Notes: generated by a model not told the origin, from the sequence alone. 64,000 nt of DNA from Cohnella sp. OV330 (GCF_900112065.1 NZ_FOKE01000001.1:1-64000), one strand, 5' to 3'; shown: positions 32,259-41,836, counted from the stretch's first letter. Program-made: numbers and translations.

Positions 32259-33887
32259 CTACTCGGCGCTGCCGGGCTCAAAGCCCGCGGCCGCCAGGAA
32301 CCGGCCGAACGCCGCCCGGCCCGCGGCGTCCTGCTTGAACACGCCCGCGTCCCTGAGCACGGCGTGGAACTTGTCGCCCACGGCGGCCTGCAGCGCGGCC
32401 CGCGCGGCGTCCGGCGCCATCCCCGTGCCGTGCGCGGCGACCAGCTCCGCGATCCACTCCGCGTGCTTCGCGAGCGGATGCGATGCCGCATCCTCCTGAC
32501 CGCCGCCAATCGCAGCGGGATCGTAGGCCGTCTCGCCCGTCAGCAGCTGCGCGATCTGCGACAGCTCTGCGTCGAGCCGGCCCGGCAGCACCGCGAGTCC
32601 CATCACTTCGATCAGGCCGATGTTTTCCTTCTTAATATGATGGAGCTCGCGGTGCGGATGGAAGATGCCGTCCGGGTGCTCGTCGCTCGTGCGATTGTTG
32701 CGCAGCACCAGGTCGAGCTCGTATTCGCCGCCCTCCGCGAGCCTCGCGATCGGCGTGATCGTGTTGTGCGGCACGTCGCCGCTCGCCGCGTACACGCCGG
32801 CGGCCGCGTCGCTGTAAGCCCGCCAATCGGCCAGCACCTCGGCCGCCACGCGCAGCAGCGCCGTCCGGTCGCGGCTTCGCAAGCGCAATGCCGACATCGG
32901 CCACTGCACGATGCCGCCGCGTACCCCGCGCTCCGCGCCGTGCGTCGCCCATTCCGCCACGCCCGCCTTTTCCATCGGAAAGACGTGCCTGCCGCCCTGG
33001 AAGTGGTCGTGATTCAGGATGGAACCGCCTACGATCGGCAAGTCCGCGTTCGAGCCGACGAAGTAGTGCGGGTACGCGTCCACGAAGTCCAGCAGCCGCT
33101 CGAAAGTCTCGGGCACGATGCGCATCGGCACGTGCTCGCCCCGAAGGATGATGCTGTGCTCGTTGTAGTACACGTAAGGCGAGTACTGGAAAAACCACCG
33201 TTCGCCCCGCAGCGTCAGCGGCAAAATCCGCAGGTTCTGCCTCGCCGGATGATCGGGCCTGCCCGCGTAGCCGACATTTTCGCGGCATAGCAGGCACTTC
33301 GGATAATCGACTTTGGTCTGCGGCAGACTGCGCAGCAGCGCGATCTCCCGCGGATCTTTTTCCGGCTTGGACAGGTTGACCGTGATCTCCAGCTCTCCGT
33401 CGTCCGTCGGATGGAGCCAGTATCCGTTTTTCGAGATCCGGTCCATCCGGATGTAGTTGGAGTCGATGTTCAGCCGGTAAAACCAGTCCGTCGCCGCGCG
33501 CGCGCCGTCCGCGGCCGACAGCAGGTCGAACGCAGCCGACGTCTCGGACGGACGGGGCATCAGCAGCCCCATGATCCGGGCGTCGAACAGATCGCGCTGC
33601 GTCGTCGTGTCGTCCGGGATCAGCCCGAGCGCGGCGGCCGCGTCCAGCAGCGGCTCCAGTACGGATACCGGACTTTCCAGCGTCTCCTCCGGCAACGGTC
33701 CGCCCGCAGGTCCCGCCAGCCCGAATAAGTCAAGCAGCCCGTTGTGCGCGAAGTCTTCGTCAAGCTCGCCGATCATGCCGCGCTCCAGCGCGAAGCGCAC
33801 CAGCCTCCGGATCAGCGATCCGACCTCGTCCCTGCGCGCCTCCGTCATGCCGCTCGCGTCCGCGGCGGCTTCGCCCCTGTTGCTCAT
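32259..33887 (-). CDS. galT: UDP-glucose--hexose-1-phosphate uridylyltransferase (GalT)
   Basis: A 542-residue enzyme of the long Firmicute GalT type (about 500 residues), which exchanges UMP between UDP-glucose and galactose-1-phosphate. The segments QTKVDYPKCLLCRENVGYAGRP, FFQYSPYVYYNEHSIIL and ILNHDHFQGGRHVFPM are typical; the HxHxG-type motif with the nucleophilic His is NHDHFQGG. ATG at 33887 with AAGGGATG upstream. Third gene of galK-galE-galT, 116 bases after galE. Confidence 0.93.
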   Translation of the reverse strand: MSNRGEAAADASGMTEARRDEVGSLIRRLVRFALERGMIGELDEDFAHNGLLDLFGLAGPAGGPLPEETLESPVSVLEPLLDAAAALGLIPDDTTTQRDLFDARIMGLLMPRPSETSAAFDLLSAADGARAATDWFYRLNIDSNYIRMDRISKNGYWLHPTDDGELEITVNLSKPEKDPREIALLRSLPQTKVDYPKCLLCRENVGYAGRPDHPARQNLRILPLTLRGERWFFQYSPYVYYNEHSIILRGEHVPMRIVPETFERLLDFVDAYPHYFVGSNADLPIVGGSILNHDHFQGGRHVFPMEKAGVAEWATHGAERGVRGGIVQWPMSALRLRSRDRTALLRVAAEVLADWRAYSDAAAGVYAASGDVPHNTITPIARLAEGGEYELDLVLRNNRTSDEHPDGIFHPHRELHHIKKENIGLIEVMGLAVLPGRLDAELSQIAQLLTGETAYDPAAIGGGQEDAASHPLAKHAEWIAELVAAHGTGMAPDAARAALQAAVGDKFHAVLRDAGVFKQDAAGRAAFGRFLAAAGFEPGSAE

Positions 33888-34003
33888 CTCGCGTCATCCC
33901 TTCGTCTGCTCTAAGCTTCCCTTGTTGCCTGGCACGGCGAAGCCGGGCAAGAAGCGCGCGCATCGCCCATCGCGCATCGTTCCTCGCCCGGCCGCCCGCG
34001 TCT

Positions 34004-34990
34004 TTACTTGCCGTATCCGTTCGGATGCGCCGAATGCCAGCCCCACGCGCTCTCTACGATCGGACGCAGGTCGCCGTACTTCGGCGTCCACCCGAGCTCC
34101 GCGCGCGCGCGCTCCGACGAGGCGATCAGCACCGCCGGATCGCCCGATCGGCGCGGCACCACCTTGGCCGGAATCGGGTGACCCGTGACCTCTCGCGACA
34201 CGTCGATGACCTGCTTGACGGAAAAGCCCGTTCCGTTGCCCAGATTGTAGACGGCGCTCTCGCCGCCGTCGCGCAGACGGTTCAGGGCGCGGATATGAGC
34301 GTCCGCCAGGTCGCTGACGTGAATGTAGTCGCGGATGCAGGTGCCGTCTTCGGTCGGATAGTCGTCGCCGAACACCGAGATGAATTCGCGCTGGCCGAGC
34401 GCGACCTGCAGCACGAGCGGTAGCAGATGGGATTCGGGCGTGTGGTCCTCGCCGATCTTGCCGCTCTCGTGCGCGCCCGCCGCGTTGAAGTAGCGGAGCG
34501 ACACGTTCTTGATGCCGTGCGCGACGTCGAACCAGGAGATCATCTTCTCCATGGCGAGCTTCGTCTCTCCGTACGCGTTGGTCGGCTTGGTGCGGTCGTA
34601 CTCGTCGATCGGCACCTTCTCCGGCTCGCCGTACGTCGCCGCGGTCGAGGAGAATACGATGCGGGAGACGCCCGCCTTCTTCATCGCCTCCAGCAGCACG
34701 AGCGTGCCGTATACGTTGTTATGGTAGTATTTGCCCGGATTCGTCATGCTCTCGCCGACCAGCGAGTTGGCCGCGAAGTGGATGACGCCGTCGATCTCGT
34801 TTTCGGAAAAAATCCGGTCCAGCAGCGCCTCGTCGCGCAGATCGCCCTCGTACAGCTTGCCGCCGAGCAGCGCTTCCTTGTGCCCTTGGTACAGGTTGTC
34901 GAGCACGACGACCTCTTCGCCCTTGTCCAGCAGCGCCGCTACCGTATGGGAGCCGATATAGCCCGCTCCGCCCGTCACCAATACCGCCAT
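34004..34990 (-). CDS. galE: UDP-glucose 4-epimerase (GalE)
   Basis: A 328-residue short-chain dehydrogenase-type epimerase. NAD site VTGGAGYIGSHT at the N-terminus; catalytic Ser-Tyr-Lys as SSTAATYGEP and NAYGETKLAMEK; substrate segment LRYFNAAGAHESGKIGEDH. Interconverts UDP-galactose and UDP-glucose and so also links the gal genes to surface-glycan precursors. Starts one base after the galK stop, so the two are translationally linked. Confidence 0.96.
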   Translation of the reverse strand: MAVLVTGGAGYIGSHTVAALLDKGEEVVVLDNLYQGHKEALLGGKLYEGDLRDEALLDRIFSENEIDGVIHFAANSLVGESMTNPGKYYHNNVYGTLVLLEAMKKAGVSRIVFSSTAATYGEPEKVPIDEYDRTKPTNAYGETKLAMEKMISWFDVAHGIKNVSLRYFNAAGAHESGKIGEDHTPESHLLPLVLQVALGQREFISVFGDDYPTEDGTCIRDYIHVSDLADAHIRALNRLRDGGESAVYNLGNGTGFSVKQVIDVSREVTGHPIPAKVVPRRSGDPAVLIASSERARAELGWTPKYGDLRPIVESAWGWHSAHPNGYGK

Positions 34991-34991
34991 T

Positions 34992-36173
34992 TTAATTCTC
35001 CTCCTTCACTTCGTGAACGCCGTCGCCGATGTCGCATACGTAAAAATCCGCCGTCAATCCCGTCGCCGCCTTATACTTCTCGCCGACCTCGGCGATGAAT
35101 CGCTCCGACTGATCCTTGTGCACGAGCGAGATCGTGCAGCCGCCGAAGCCCGCGCCCGTCATGCGGGAGCCGAGTACGCCCGGCACCTCGCGCGCCGCGG
35201 CCACCATCGCGTCGAGCTCCGCGCCCGTCACCTCGTACAGATCGCGCAGCGAATCGTGCGAAGCGTTCATCAGCTGCCCGAAAGCGGCCAGATCGCCCTG
35301 GCGCAGCACCTCCACGGAGCGGCCGACGCGGTCGATCTCTTCGACGACGTGGCGCGCGCGCTTTCTGACGATCTCGTCCGCGATCAGATGCGCGGTCTCG
35401 TTGAACTGGGCGAGCGTGAGCTGCCCCAGCAGCGTCAGCTCTGGAAATGCCGTGCGCAGGTCGCCGACCGCTGCTTCGCACTGGGCGCGCCGCTCGTTGT
35501 ACGCGGAATCCACGAGTCCGCGGCGCTTGTTCGTGTTGCCGATGACGAGCTTGTAGTCGCCCGACTCGAACGGGACGAGCTCGTACTTCAAGGTGTCGCA
35601 GTCGAGCAGGATCGCATGATCCTTGCGCCCGTTGGCGACCGCGAATTGGTCCATGATGCCGCACTTGACGCCGACGAACTCGTTTTCCGCATGCTGCGAC
35701 CAGAGCGCGATCTCGACCGTGTCGGTCTTGCGGCCTTCGAGCGTCAGCAGCGCGAACGCCGTGACGACCTCGATCGAAGCGGACGAAGACAGCCCGGCTC
35801 CGTTCGGAATCTCGCCGTGATAGAGAATGTCATAGCCGCGCGACAGCGAGATGCCCCGCTGAGCCAGCTCCCAGACGACGCCCTTCGGATAGTTGGTCCA
35901 GTCGTCCTCCTCGGAGAAGGCCAGGTCGTCGGCAGGGACGAGCCGCGACTGCGGGAAGTTCGTCGATGCCAGGTGCAGCTGACGGTCCGCGCGCGGCCGG
36001 ATCAGCAGCGTCGTGCCGAAGGTGAGCGCGGCCGGGAAGACGGCGCCGCCGTTGTAGTCGGTATGCTCGCCGATCAGGTTCACGCGACCCGGCGCAGCGA
36101 AGATGCGGATGTCGGACTCGCCCTCGCCGAGGCGGGTGATGAATTGCTCGCGAAGCGTCGGATAATGAGGCAT
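34992..36173 (-). CDS. galK: Galactokinase (GalK)
   Basis: A 393-residue GHMP kinase that phosphorylates galactose at C1. The galactokinase signature GRVNLIGEHTDYNGG, the ATP loop NGAGLSSSASIEV and the C-terminal motif GSRMTGAGFGGCTISL are intact. ATG at 36173 with AGGAGG upstream; the -10-like TATACT at about 36213 has no good -35, which fits an activator-dependent promoter served by the divergent AraC-type gene. Confidence 0.96.
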   Translation of the reverse strand: MPHYPTLREQFITRLGEGESDIRIFAAPGRVNLIGEHTDYNGGAVFPAALTFGTTLLIRPRADRQLHLASTNFPQSRLVPADDLAFSEEDDWTNYPKGVVWELAQRGISLSRGYDILYHGEIPNGAGLSSSASIEVVTAFALLTLEGRKTDTVEIALWSQHAENEFVGVKCGIMDQFAVANGRKDHAILLDCDTLKYELVPFESGDYKLVIGNTNKRRGLVDSAYNERRAQCEAAVGDLRTAFPELTLLGQLTLAQFNETAHLIADEIVRKRARHVVEEIDRVGRSVEVLRQGDLAAFGQLMNASHDSLRDLYEVTGAELDAMVAAAREVPGVLGSRMTGAGFGGCTISLVHKDQSERFIAEVGEKYKAATGLTADFYVCDIGDGVHEVKEEN

Positions 36174-36326
36174 GATGGGATTCCTCCTGAATTAGGGCTG
36201 CGATTTACTATTAGTATAACGCCCGAAGGCGCGAGGGGGAAATGGCTTGAAATGCGGTCTCTATGGAGAAATGTGACTTCGTGCGGTACAATCGCCAATA
36301 GATGCCCGACAAGGAGACAGATCCCG

Positions 36327-37184
36327 ATGAACCGAGCCCCCGACTACCGCGTAGCCTCCAATCCCGCGCGCACGCTCCCCCAAGGGCTTGCCGCGCTGTT
36401 CGCAGGCGAGAGCCAGACCCGTCCGACGCATCGCGTCGGACCGAAGGTCGTCGACTACTATTTGCTGCACCATGTGATCTCCGGACAAGGCGTCTTCGAG
36501 ACCGAAGGCCGCGTCCACGCGCTCGGTCCCGGCCACACGTTTCTGATCCGTCCCAAACGCCTGTTCAGCTACGCCTCGCACGCGGACGATCCCTGGCGGT
36601 ACCGCTGGGTCGCCTTCGCCGGAGATCGGGCGGACTCGCTGCTGGCCGAAGCCGGCATCGGCGCGGAGCGCTGGATCGTCGATACCGGCGCCTCCCGGGC
36701 GCCCGCCGACCGATGCCGCGAGATTTACGATGCCTTCCGCGCGCGGAGCCCTTCGGCTTCGCTGGAAGCCGCGGGCCGGCTCCATCTGCTCCTCGCCTCT
36801 CTCATGATGGCAGACGCGGAGCGCGCGGAACAGCCGCCGTTGGCCGATACGCACGGCGAGGAGCTTGTTCGCCAGGTCATCGGCTATCTGTCCACCCAAT
36901 ACGCCGAGCCGGTATCGATCGAGGCGATGGCGGAGACGCTCGTCTACAACCGGGCCTATCTGTCCCGCTTGTTCAAGCGCCACACCGGCGTGACGCCGAT
37001 CGCTTTTCTGACGCGCATCCGGATCGACCGCGGCAAGCGTCTTCTGCGTGAGCGGCCCGAGCTGACGGTGGAGCAGGTCGCCTCCTCCGTCGGGTTTCCG
37101 GACGCCTTGTATTTTTCCAAGCAGTTCAGGCGCGCGTTCGGCGCGACGCCGACGGGCTATCGGACGGACACCTTGCGTTCCTGA
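36327..37184 (+). CDS. AraC family regulator, probable galactose-operon activator
   Basis: A 285-residue regulator. Residues about 20-150 are an AraC-type cupin sensor (ISGQGVFETEGRVHALGPGHTFLIRP), and about 185-285 two helix-turn-helix motifs ending FPDALYFSKQFRRAFGATPTGYR. The ATG at 36327 has AAGGAG ten bases upstream. It is divergent from galK with a 153-base shared region, which suggests that it senses galactose or a galactoside and activates galKET; this is inferred from position only. Confidence 0.85.
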   Translation: MNRAPDYRVASNPARTLPQGLAALFAGESQTRPTHRVGPKVVDYYLLHHVISGQGVFETEGRVHALGPGHTFLIRPKRLFSYASHADDPWRYRWVAFAGDRADSLLAEAGIGAERWIVDTGASRAPADRCREIYDAFRARSPSASLEAAGRLHLLLASLMMADAERAEQPPLADTHGEELVRQVIGYLSTQYAEPVSIEAMAETLVYNRAYLSRLFKRHTGVTPIAFLTRIRIDRGKRLLRERPELTVEQVASSVGFPDALYFSKQFRRAFGATPTGYRTDTLRS

Positions 37185-37332
37185 CCCGAATTCGCGCCAA
37201 GCGCCCATCTACGTTAAAATGATGGCGTTTCCATCGATAATATCGATAATCGGCATGCAAATCGCTCGATAACCGCCGGTCTTGCGAGGATGATAAGATA
37301 TTCCTCAACAAACGGCCGAGGGGGCGATTTAG

Positions 37333-37500
37333 TTGTTGATCCAGGACCACAGTGCTTATAAAATATGGGATAACGAGATCAAAGAATACGAGCGGCGATG
37401 GGCATTCGAACGTCATCCCCACGAGATTAAGCGTCCCCGCCCGCAGGCTTCGGCCCACTGGCTGGCGCTGATGCTGCTCGGCTCGCTTCGCTGGTACTGA
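37333..37500 (+). CDS. Possible 55-residue protein upstream of the LysR gene
   Basis: A short frame starting at TTG 37333 (or 37336) behind GAGGGGGCG and ending at TGA 37500: it contains HSAYKIWDNEIKEYERRWAF and ends LALMLLGSLRWY. It is 27 bases upstream of the LysR start and in the same direction. The region before it (37185-37332) has an AT-rich repeat, ATCGATAATATCGATAATCG, that could be a regulator site. No homologue is recognised; it may be a leader peptide or not coding. Confidence 0.4.
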   Translation: MLIQDHSAYKIWDNEIKEYERRWAFERHPHEIKRPRPQASAHWLALMLLGSLRWY

Positions 37501-37527
37501 TCCGCCCTCAGACAGGTGGTGGCAAAC

Positions 37528-38439
37528 GTGGACTTTATTTATATCCGGTCTTTCATTGAAGTAGCGCGCTGCCACAGCTTCACCAAGGCGGCCGAAAATT
37601 TGGGCTACGTCCAGTCCAGCGTCACGACGCATATTCAGAAGCTGGAGCAGGAATACGGCGTGATCCTGTTCGAACGGTTCGGCAGATCGATGAGGCTGAC
37701 CTCCGCCGGCGAGCAGCTTCGCGATACGTTCGAGCAGATCCTGGCGCTGTACGAGAGCTCCAAGCATCTGATCTCCAGGCCCGCCAAGGGACATCTGGAC
37801 ATCGGCACGATCGAATCGCTCTTCTCCTACTTCCTGCCCCCGGTCTTCCATCAGTATCGCCGCGTCTATCCCGAGATCAACCTTCAGGTGCATCCGATCA
37901 CGGAGACCCAGATCCTGCAGCTGATCAAGGCCGGCGAGATCGACCTGGGCATCGTCCTCGACCAACCGATCCAGGAAGAGGACATCGAGGCGATCAAGCT
38001 GCGCGAGGAAGAGCTGGTGCTGGTCGCGAGCCCGGGACACCGGCTGCAGCAAGCCGTCCAGATCTGCGCCGCCGACTTGAACGGCCAGTCTTATATCGCG
38101 ACGGAGCACACGTGCACGTACCGCAACGCCTTCGAAAAGCTGCTGGGCAAGCACGGCGTCGCCTACGACGTGCACCATGAGTTCGGCAGCCTCGAGGCGA
38201 TCAAGCAGTGTGTCTCCTACGGGCTCGGCATCGGGCTGCTGCCTCGGATCGCGGTCGTGCGGGAGCTTGCGGAGGGCACGCTGATCCGGCTCCCTTTTTC
38301 CCACCCGGACATTACCTTTTACACGCAGATCGTCATTCACCGCAAAAAATGGCGCGATCCCGCGATTCGCCATATGATCGAGCTGCTTCGCGAGGCGGCC
38401 GGGCGGGAAGGCGAGGACGCGATACCGGCAGCGCTATAG
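37528..38439 (+). CDS. LysR family transcriptional regulator
   Basis: A 303-residue LysR-type regulator. Residues 1-60 form the winged helix (FIEVARCHSFTKAAENLGYVQSSVTTHIQKLE); about 88-290 are the periplasmic-binding-like effector domain. The start is the GTG at 37528 with AGGTGG eight bases upstream (giving MDFIYIRSF, usual for the family); a GTG at 37516 has none. The adjacent genes do not reveal the target. Confidence 0.9.
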   Translation: MDFIYIRSFIEVARCHSFTKAAENLGYVQSSVTTHIQKLEQEYGVILFERFGRSMRLTSAGEQLRDTFEQILALYESSKHLISRPAKGHLDIGTIESLFSYFLPPVFHQYRRVYPEINLQVHPITETQILQLIKAGEIDLGIVLDQPIQEEDIEAIKLREEELVLVASPGHRLQQAVQICAADLNGQSYIATEHTCTYRNAFEKLLGKHGVAYDVHHEFGSLEAIKQCVSYGLGIGLLPRIAVVRELAEGTLIRLPFSHPDITFYTQIVIHRKKWRDPAIRHMIELLREAAGREGEDAIPAAL

Positions 38440-38450
38440 GACAAGCGAAA

Positions 38451-38500
38451 AAAAAACGGGACACGGTGGAGCGCTAACGCTCTGCGATGTCCCGTTTTTT
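38451..38500. terminator. Bidirectional terminator
   Basis: AAAAAACGGGACA pairs with TGTCCCGTTTTTT, with an inner GAGCG/CGCTC stem. It ends the LysR gene and the convergent GT2 gene. Confidence 0.88.
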
Positions 38501-38517
38501 GATATTCATCGATGCGA

Positions 38518-39513
38518 TCATCTCCGGAGCGCGTAAGGCGCCCGGTCCTGCGGCTCGCGCGAATCCTCGTGGGTGGCTTCGAAGTTCAGCTTGTCCGCCA
38601 CCAGGTAGAGCGGCCGCCGCTTCGACTCTTCGTAGATACGGCCGATATATTCGCCCAGTACGCCGAGCAGCGACAGCGTGATCCCGTGGAAAAACAAGCT
38701 GATCACGATGAGCGACGTCCATCCGGCGGTCGTCGTGTCGGTGAAGATGCGCTGGCAAATGACGACGATCAGGTAAATGAAACCCGCGGCCGACAGCAAG
38801 AAGCCGAGGATGCCCGCTATCTTGAGCGGCTTGGTCGAAAAGGAGGTGATCGCGTCGAGCGACAGCCGGACCATCTTGCGCAGCGGGTACTTGGTCTCGC
38901 CGGCGAAGCGCTCCTCCCGCGCGTACTCGAGCCCGATCTGACGATAGCCCGCCCAGGCGACCATGCCGCGGATGAAGCGGCTCCGCTCGCGCATGCCGCT
39001 CAGCGCGTCGCAGACTTTGCGGTCCATGAGCCTGAAGTCGCCGGTATCTACCGGGATGTTGACGGAGGTCATCGCCGCCAGCGTGCGATAGAACCACTTG
39101 GCGGTCGTTTTTTTGAACCACGTCTCGCCTTGCCTGGAGATGCGCTTGCCGTAGACGACGTCGTAGCCTTCGCGCCAAAGCGCCAGCATCTGCGGGATGA
39201 GCGCCGGCGGGTCCTGAAGGTCCGCGTCGATCAGGACGACGGCTCTGCCGGAAGCGTGGTCCATGCCCGCGGTCACGGCGATCTGGTGGCCGAAGTTGCG
39301 CGCGAAGTCGAGCAGCTTCACCCTCGCGTCCCGGGCGCAGATTCCCCGCACGATGGCGGCCGTTCTGTCCCTGCTGCCGTCGTTGACGAATACGAGCTCG
39401 AAGCTCTCCCCCGTCGCCTCCAGCACCTCGGTCAATTTCGCATAAGTGGTCTCAATGACCTCTTCCTCGTTATACATCGGGACGACGACGGACAGCGTCA
39501 CCACAGCAGCCAT
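38518..39513 (-). CDS. Glycosyltransferase family 2, polyprenyl-phosphate type
   Basis: A 331-residue enzyme. The GT-A domain (about 1-225) has VVVPMYNEEEVIE, VNDGSRDRT and the DxD-like VVLIDADLQDPP; two helices follow (about 235-258, 268-293), as in GtrB/DPM1-like enzymes that load glucose or mannose onto undecaprenyl phosphate. It ends 45 bases after the PMT-type gene and could make the lipid-linked sugar that enzyme uses. ATG at 39513. Confidence 0.9.
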   Translation of the reverse strand: MAAVVTLSVVVPMYNEEEVIETTYAKLTEVLEATGESFELVFVNDGSRDRTAAIVRGICARDARVKLLDFARNFGHQIAVTAGMDHASGRAVVLIDADLQDPPALIPQMLALWREGYDVVYGKRISRQGETWFKKTTAKWFYRTLAAMTSVNIPVDTGDFRLMDRKVCDALSGMRERSRFIRGMVAWAGYRQIGLEYAREERFAGETKYPLRKMVRLSLDAITSFSTKPLKIAGILGFLLSAAGFIYLIVVICQRIFTDTTTAGWTSLIVISLFFHGITLSLLGVLGEYIGRIYEESKRRPLYLVADKLNFEATHEDSREPQDRAPYALRR

Positions 39514-39558
39514 GCGGCTTCCTCCTTCACGCGCCTGAGCGACGGCACGGCATGTCGA

Positions 39559-41352
39559 TTAAAATCCCCAGCTCGGCAGCCATCGTATGCCGAAGTTCAT
39601 CCACTCGCGGCTGATGGTCATGCCGGTCAGGACGGGATAGAACCAAATGAACAAGACGGCGGCGCCCGCCACGACGAGCACGGTGAACGTCCTGCCGTAG
39701 TACCAGCGCTGCTCCAGCCATCGAAGCATCCACACGATGGACAAGATCAGCAGCGGCACCATCGGGAAGTAGTGGTACAGGAACGTGATGCTGCGCGGCG
39801 AGACCATCCACGGGACGTAAAACGACAAATACATGACCGCGATCGTCAGCACCGCCTTGTCCCTGTTGCGCGCGCCCAGCCACCAGGAGAGCAGCATGGC
39901 CGCCAAACCGCCCCACCAGATCAACGGATTGCCGATGGCCGCGATGCTCTGCGCATCTCCCTTCGCCAGATCCTTGCCGCCGTAATACCAGACCGGACGC
40001 AGCATCACGGGCCACGTATACCATTTGGACGAGTACGGGTGCTTCTCTTTGACGCCTTTATGATAGTTGTAAATGTCTTTTTGGTAGCGCGGCAGATCCT
40101 TCAGCCCGTCGTCCGCCTTGGTCGCCTTTTCATAAGGTATGTACGAAGCCGCGTAAATCCCCGCAGGAACCGCCACGAACAGAATCACGCAAGACAGCAG
40201 CGTCAGCGTCAGCTTCTTGAAGTACGCGCTGCCGTATTCCCAGCGGGACTCGCGCCAGCGCCTGTACAGCGCCAGGAACAACAGGACGGCAAGGCCTGCG
40301 CCGCCGTACATGTAGTTCCACTTGACCGCAGCGGCGCAACCGAAAAAAATGCCGGACAGCGCCAGATAGCCGAAACTTCGGCCGAAGCCCCCGCTTTCCC
40401 ATTTTTTCTCTCCGTACTTATACATAAACGTGTACATCAAAATCGTGAAGGTCACGCCGAATACGTCGACGTTGGCCATCCGCGAATGAACGAGATGGAA
40501 GCCCTCCAGCACGAGCAGCAAAGCCGCGATAAACGCGTAGCGCGTGCTCCGGAACATCGCCCTGGCGGCGGCGTAGAACACGGGCACCATCAGCGTGCCG
40601 CACACGGCCGCCATGAACCTCCACCCGTACGGCGTCATATCGAACAGGCGAATGCCGAACGTGAGCAGCCACTTGCCGAGCGGGGGATGCGTCCATTCGT
40701 AGGGCTGGATCTCATGGATGAATTCGTAGGCGGTGCGTCCGTGATAGATCTCGTCGAAATACATGCTGTTGCGATAGTCCGGCCGGTACGGCGCTTCGTC
40801 CTGCTCGTCGAATACCTGCTCGCCGCCGCCCGCCGAGGTCTCTCCCTTGGCGCCGGCCGGCTCGATATTCGCGATGGCGATCCGCGCCTTCGTATCCGCC
40901 TCGAAAAAGCCGGCCTCGTAAAGGCTGTACCCGGTGCGCTTGGCCGTAAATTTCATATACCGCGCGCTGACGGGCTTGTCCTCCGCCATCCAGGTGAACA
41001 CCCGGCCCGTCTTGTGCTCGACCGTCAGATATGGCGACCAGTTCACGCCGTCGGCCGACGATTCGATTTGCGTCTCGCCGGCGGCTCCGGGTCCTTCGTA
41101 CAGGCTGATGCGGCCGACCTGTCGCAGCTCTCCGAAGTCGGCTACGAAGCCTTCGCCCGATACGTCGGGCCGCCAGAAAGTCTGCGGCGCGTGCCGATCG
41201 CCCAGATCGTGGAGCGACAGCCATGCCGAGACGAGCATCAGGATCCCGATCAAAATAAAATCGATTCGGCCCCAAGGCCTCCTGTCCCGCTCCGATTCGC
41301 TGCGGCTCCAGCCGTACGAAGACAGGCTGCCGCCGTATTCTTGTGATTCCAT
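39559..41352 (-). CDS. PMT-family mannosyltransferase with discoidin-like insert
   Basis: A 597-residue membrane glycosyltransferase of the GT39 (PMT) type, using a polyprenyl-linked sugar to glycosylate proteins or glycans outside the membrane. After the first helix (about 31-50) an insert of about 110 residues resembles a discoidin (F5/8C) domain: VADFGELRQVGRISLYEGPG, SADGVNWSPYLTV and VSARYMKFTAKRTG. The catalytic loop follows: MYFDEIYHGRTAYEFI with Asp-Glu, and EWTHPPLGKWLL. About nine more helices come after. The insert between helix 1 and the catalytic Asp-Glu is unusual. ATG at 41352. Confidence 0.85.
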   Translation of the reverse strand: MESQEYGGSLSSYGWSRSESERDRRPWGRIDFILIGILMLVSAWLSLHDLGDRHAPQTFWRPDVSGEGFVADFGELRQVGRISLYEGPGAAGETQIESSADGVNWSPYLTVEHKTGRVFTWMAEDKPVSARYMKFTAKRTGYSLYEAGFFEADTKARIAIANIEPAGAKGETSAGGGEQVFDEQDEAPYRPDYRNSMYFDEIYHGRTAYEFIHEIQPYEWTHPPLGKWLLTFGIRLFDMTPYGWRFMAAVCGTLMVPVFYAAARAMFRSTRYAFIAALLLVLEGFHLVHSRMANVDVFGVTFTILMYTFMYKYGEKKWESGGFGRSFGYLALSGIFFGCAAAVKWNYMYGGAGLAVLLFLALYRRWRESRWEYGSAYFKKLTLTLLSCVILFVAVPAGIYAASYIPYEKATKADDGLKDLPRYQKDIYNYHKGVKEKHPYSSKWYTWPVMLRPVWYYGGKDLAKGDAQSIAAIGNPLIWWGGLAAMLLSWWLGARNRDKAVLTIAVMYLSFYVPWMVSPRSITFLYHYFPMVPLLILSIVWMLRWLEQRWYYGRTFTVLVVAGAAVLFIWFYPVLTGMTISREWMNFGIRWLPSWGF

Positions 41353-41424
41353 GAACGTCCTCGCCCTCTTTGATCATCTGCTACCTATTGTAGTCTAAAG
41401 CACGCCTTGCGGAAAGTCCGCAAT

Positions 41425-41450
41425 GATTCAGCGCCTACTCGCAGGGGTAA
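41425..41450 (+). promoter_or_regulatory. SigB-type promoter before the ytxH-like gene
   Basis: GATTCA (41425-41430), 14 bases, GGGTAA (41445-41450). The -10 is perfect for the class found in this window; the -35 is weaker. ATG of the gene is 66 bases downstream. Confidence 0.5.
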
Positions 41451-41515
41451 AAAAACTCAAGCAGGACGTTAACACTTATAACAAAATGGCTCAGCCATTA
41501 CAAGGAGGAATTCAC

Positions 41516-41827
41516 ATGGCAGGAATGGTTAAAGGTGTTGTTATCGGCGGCGTAGTAGGCGCAGCGGCAGCGTTGCTGCTGGCTCCGAAGCCGGGACGCG
41601 AAACGCGCCAGGATCTGATGAACGCATATAGCAAGTCCATGGATAAATCGAAGGAGTGGGTTTCCACTGCCGGAACGAAAACCCAGGAGCTGGCCTCCAA
41701 AGTAGGCCAACAAGCTTCGGATGTGATCGGCCAGACCAAATCGGCATTGTCCAGCGCGAAGGACGGCATGAACGGCGCCAAGGACGACATCACCGGTTCC
41801 CTCCAGGAATCGACGAAGCCGAACTGA
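41516..41827 (+). CDS. YtxH-domain general stress protein
   Basis: A 103-residue protein. The first 25 residues form a glycine/alanine-rich membrane helix with the YtxH signature VVGAAAALLLAPKPGRETRQDL; the rest is an amphipathic helical tail rich in Lys/Ser/Ala (KVGQQASDVIGQTKSALSSAKDGM), similar to LEA-like stress proteins. In B. subtilis ytxH belongs to the SigB-dependent ytxGHJ operon; the SigB-like promoter at 41425-41450 suggests the same here. ATG at 41516 with AAGGAGGA upstream. Confidence 0.85.
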   Translation: MAGMVKGVVIGGVVGAAAALLLAPKPGRETRQDLMNAYSKSMDKSKEWVSTAGTKTQELASKVGQQASDVIGQTKSALSSAKDGMNGAKDDITGSLQESTKPN

Positions 41828-41836
41828 ATAACCCCC

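Noticed and set aside
35013..36326. Upstream extension of the AraC gene opposite galK
   Set aside because: The regulator has its own start at 36327 with AAGGAG; the upstream part is antisense to galK.
38512..41346. 944-residue open frame opposite the GT2 and PMT genes
   Set aside because: Spans two good genes in antisense and contains no recognised domain or consistent ribosome binding site.
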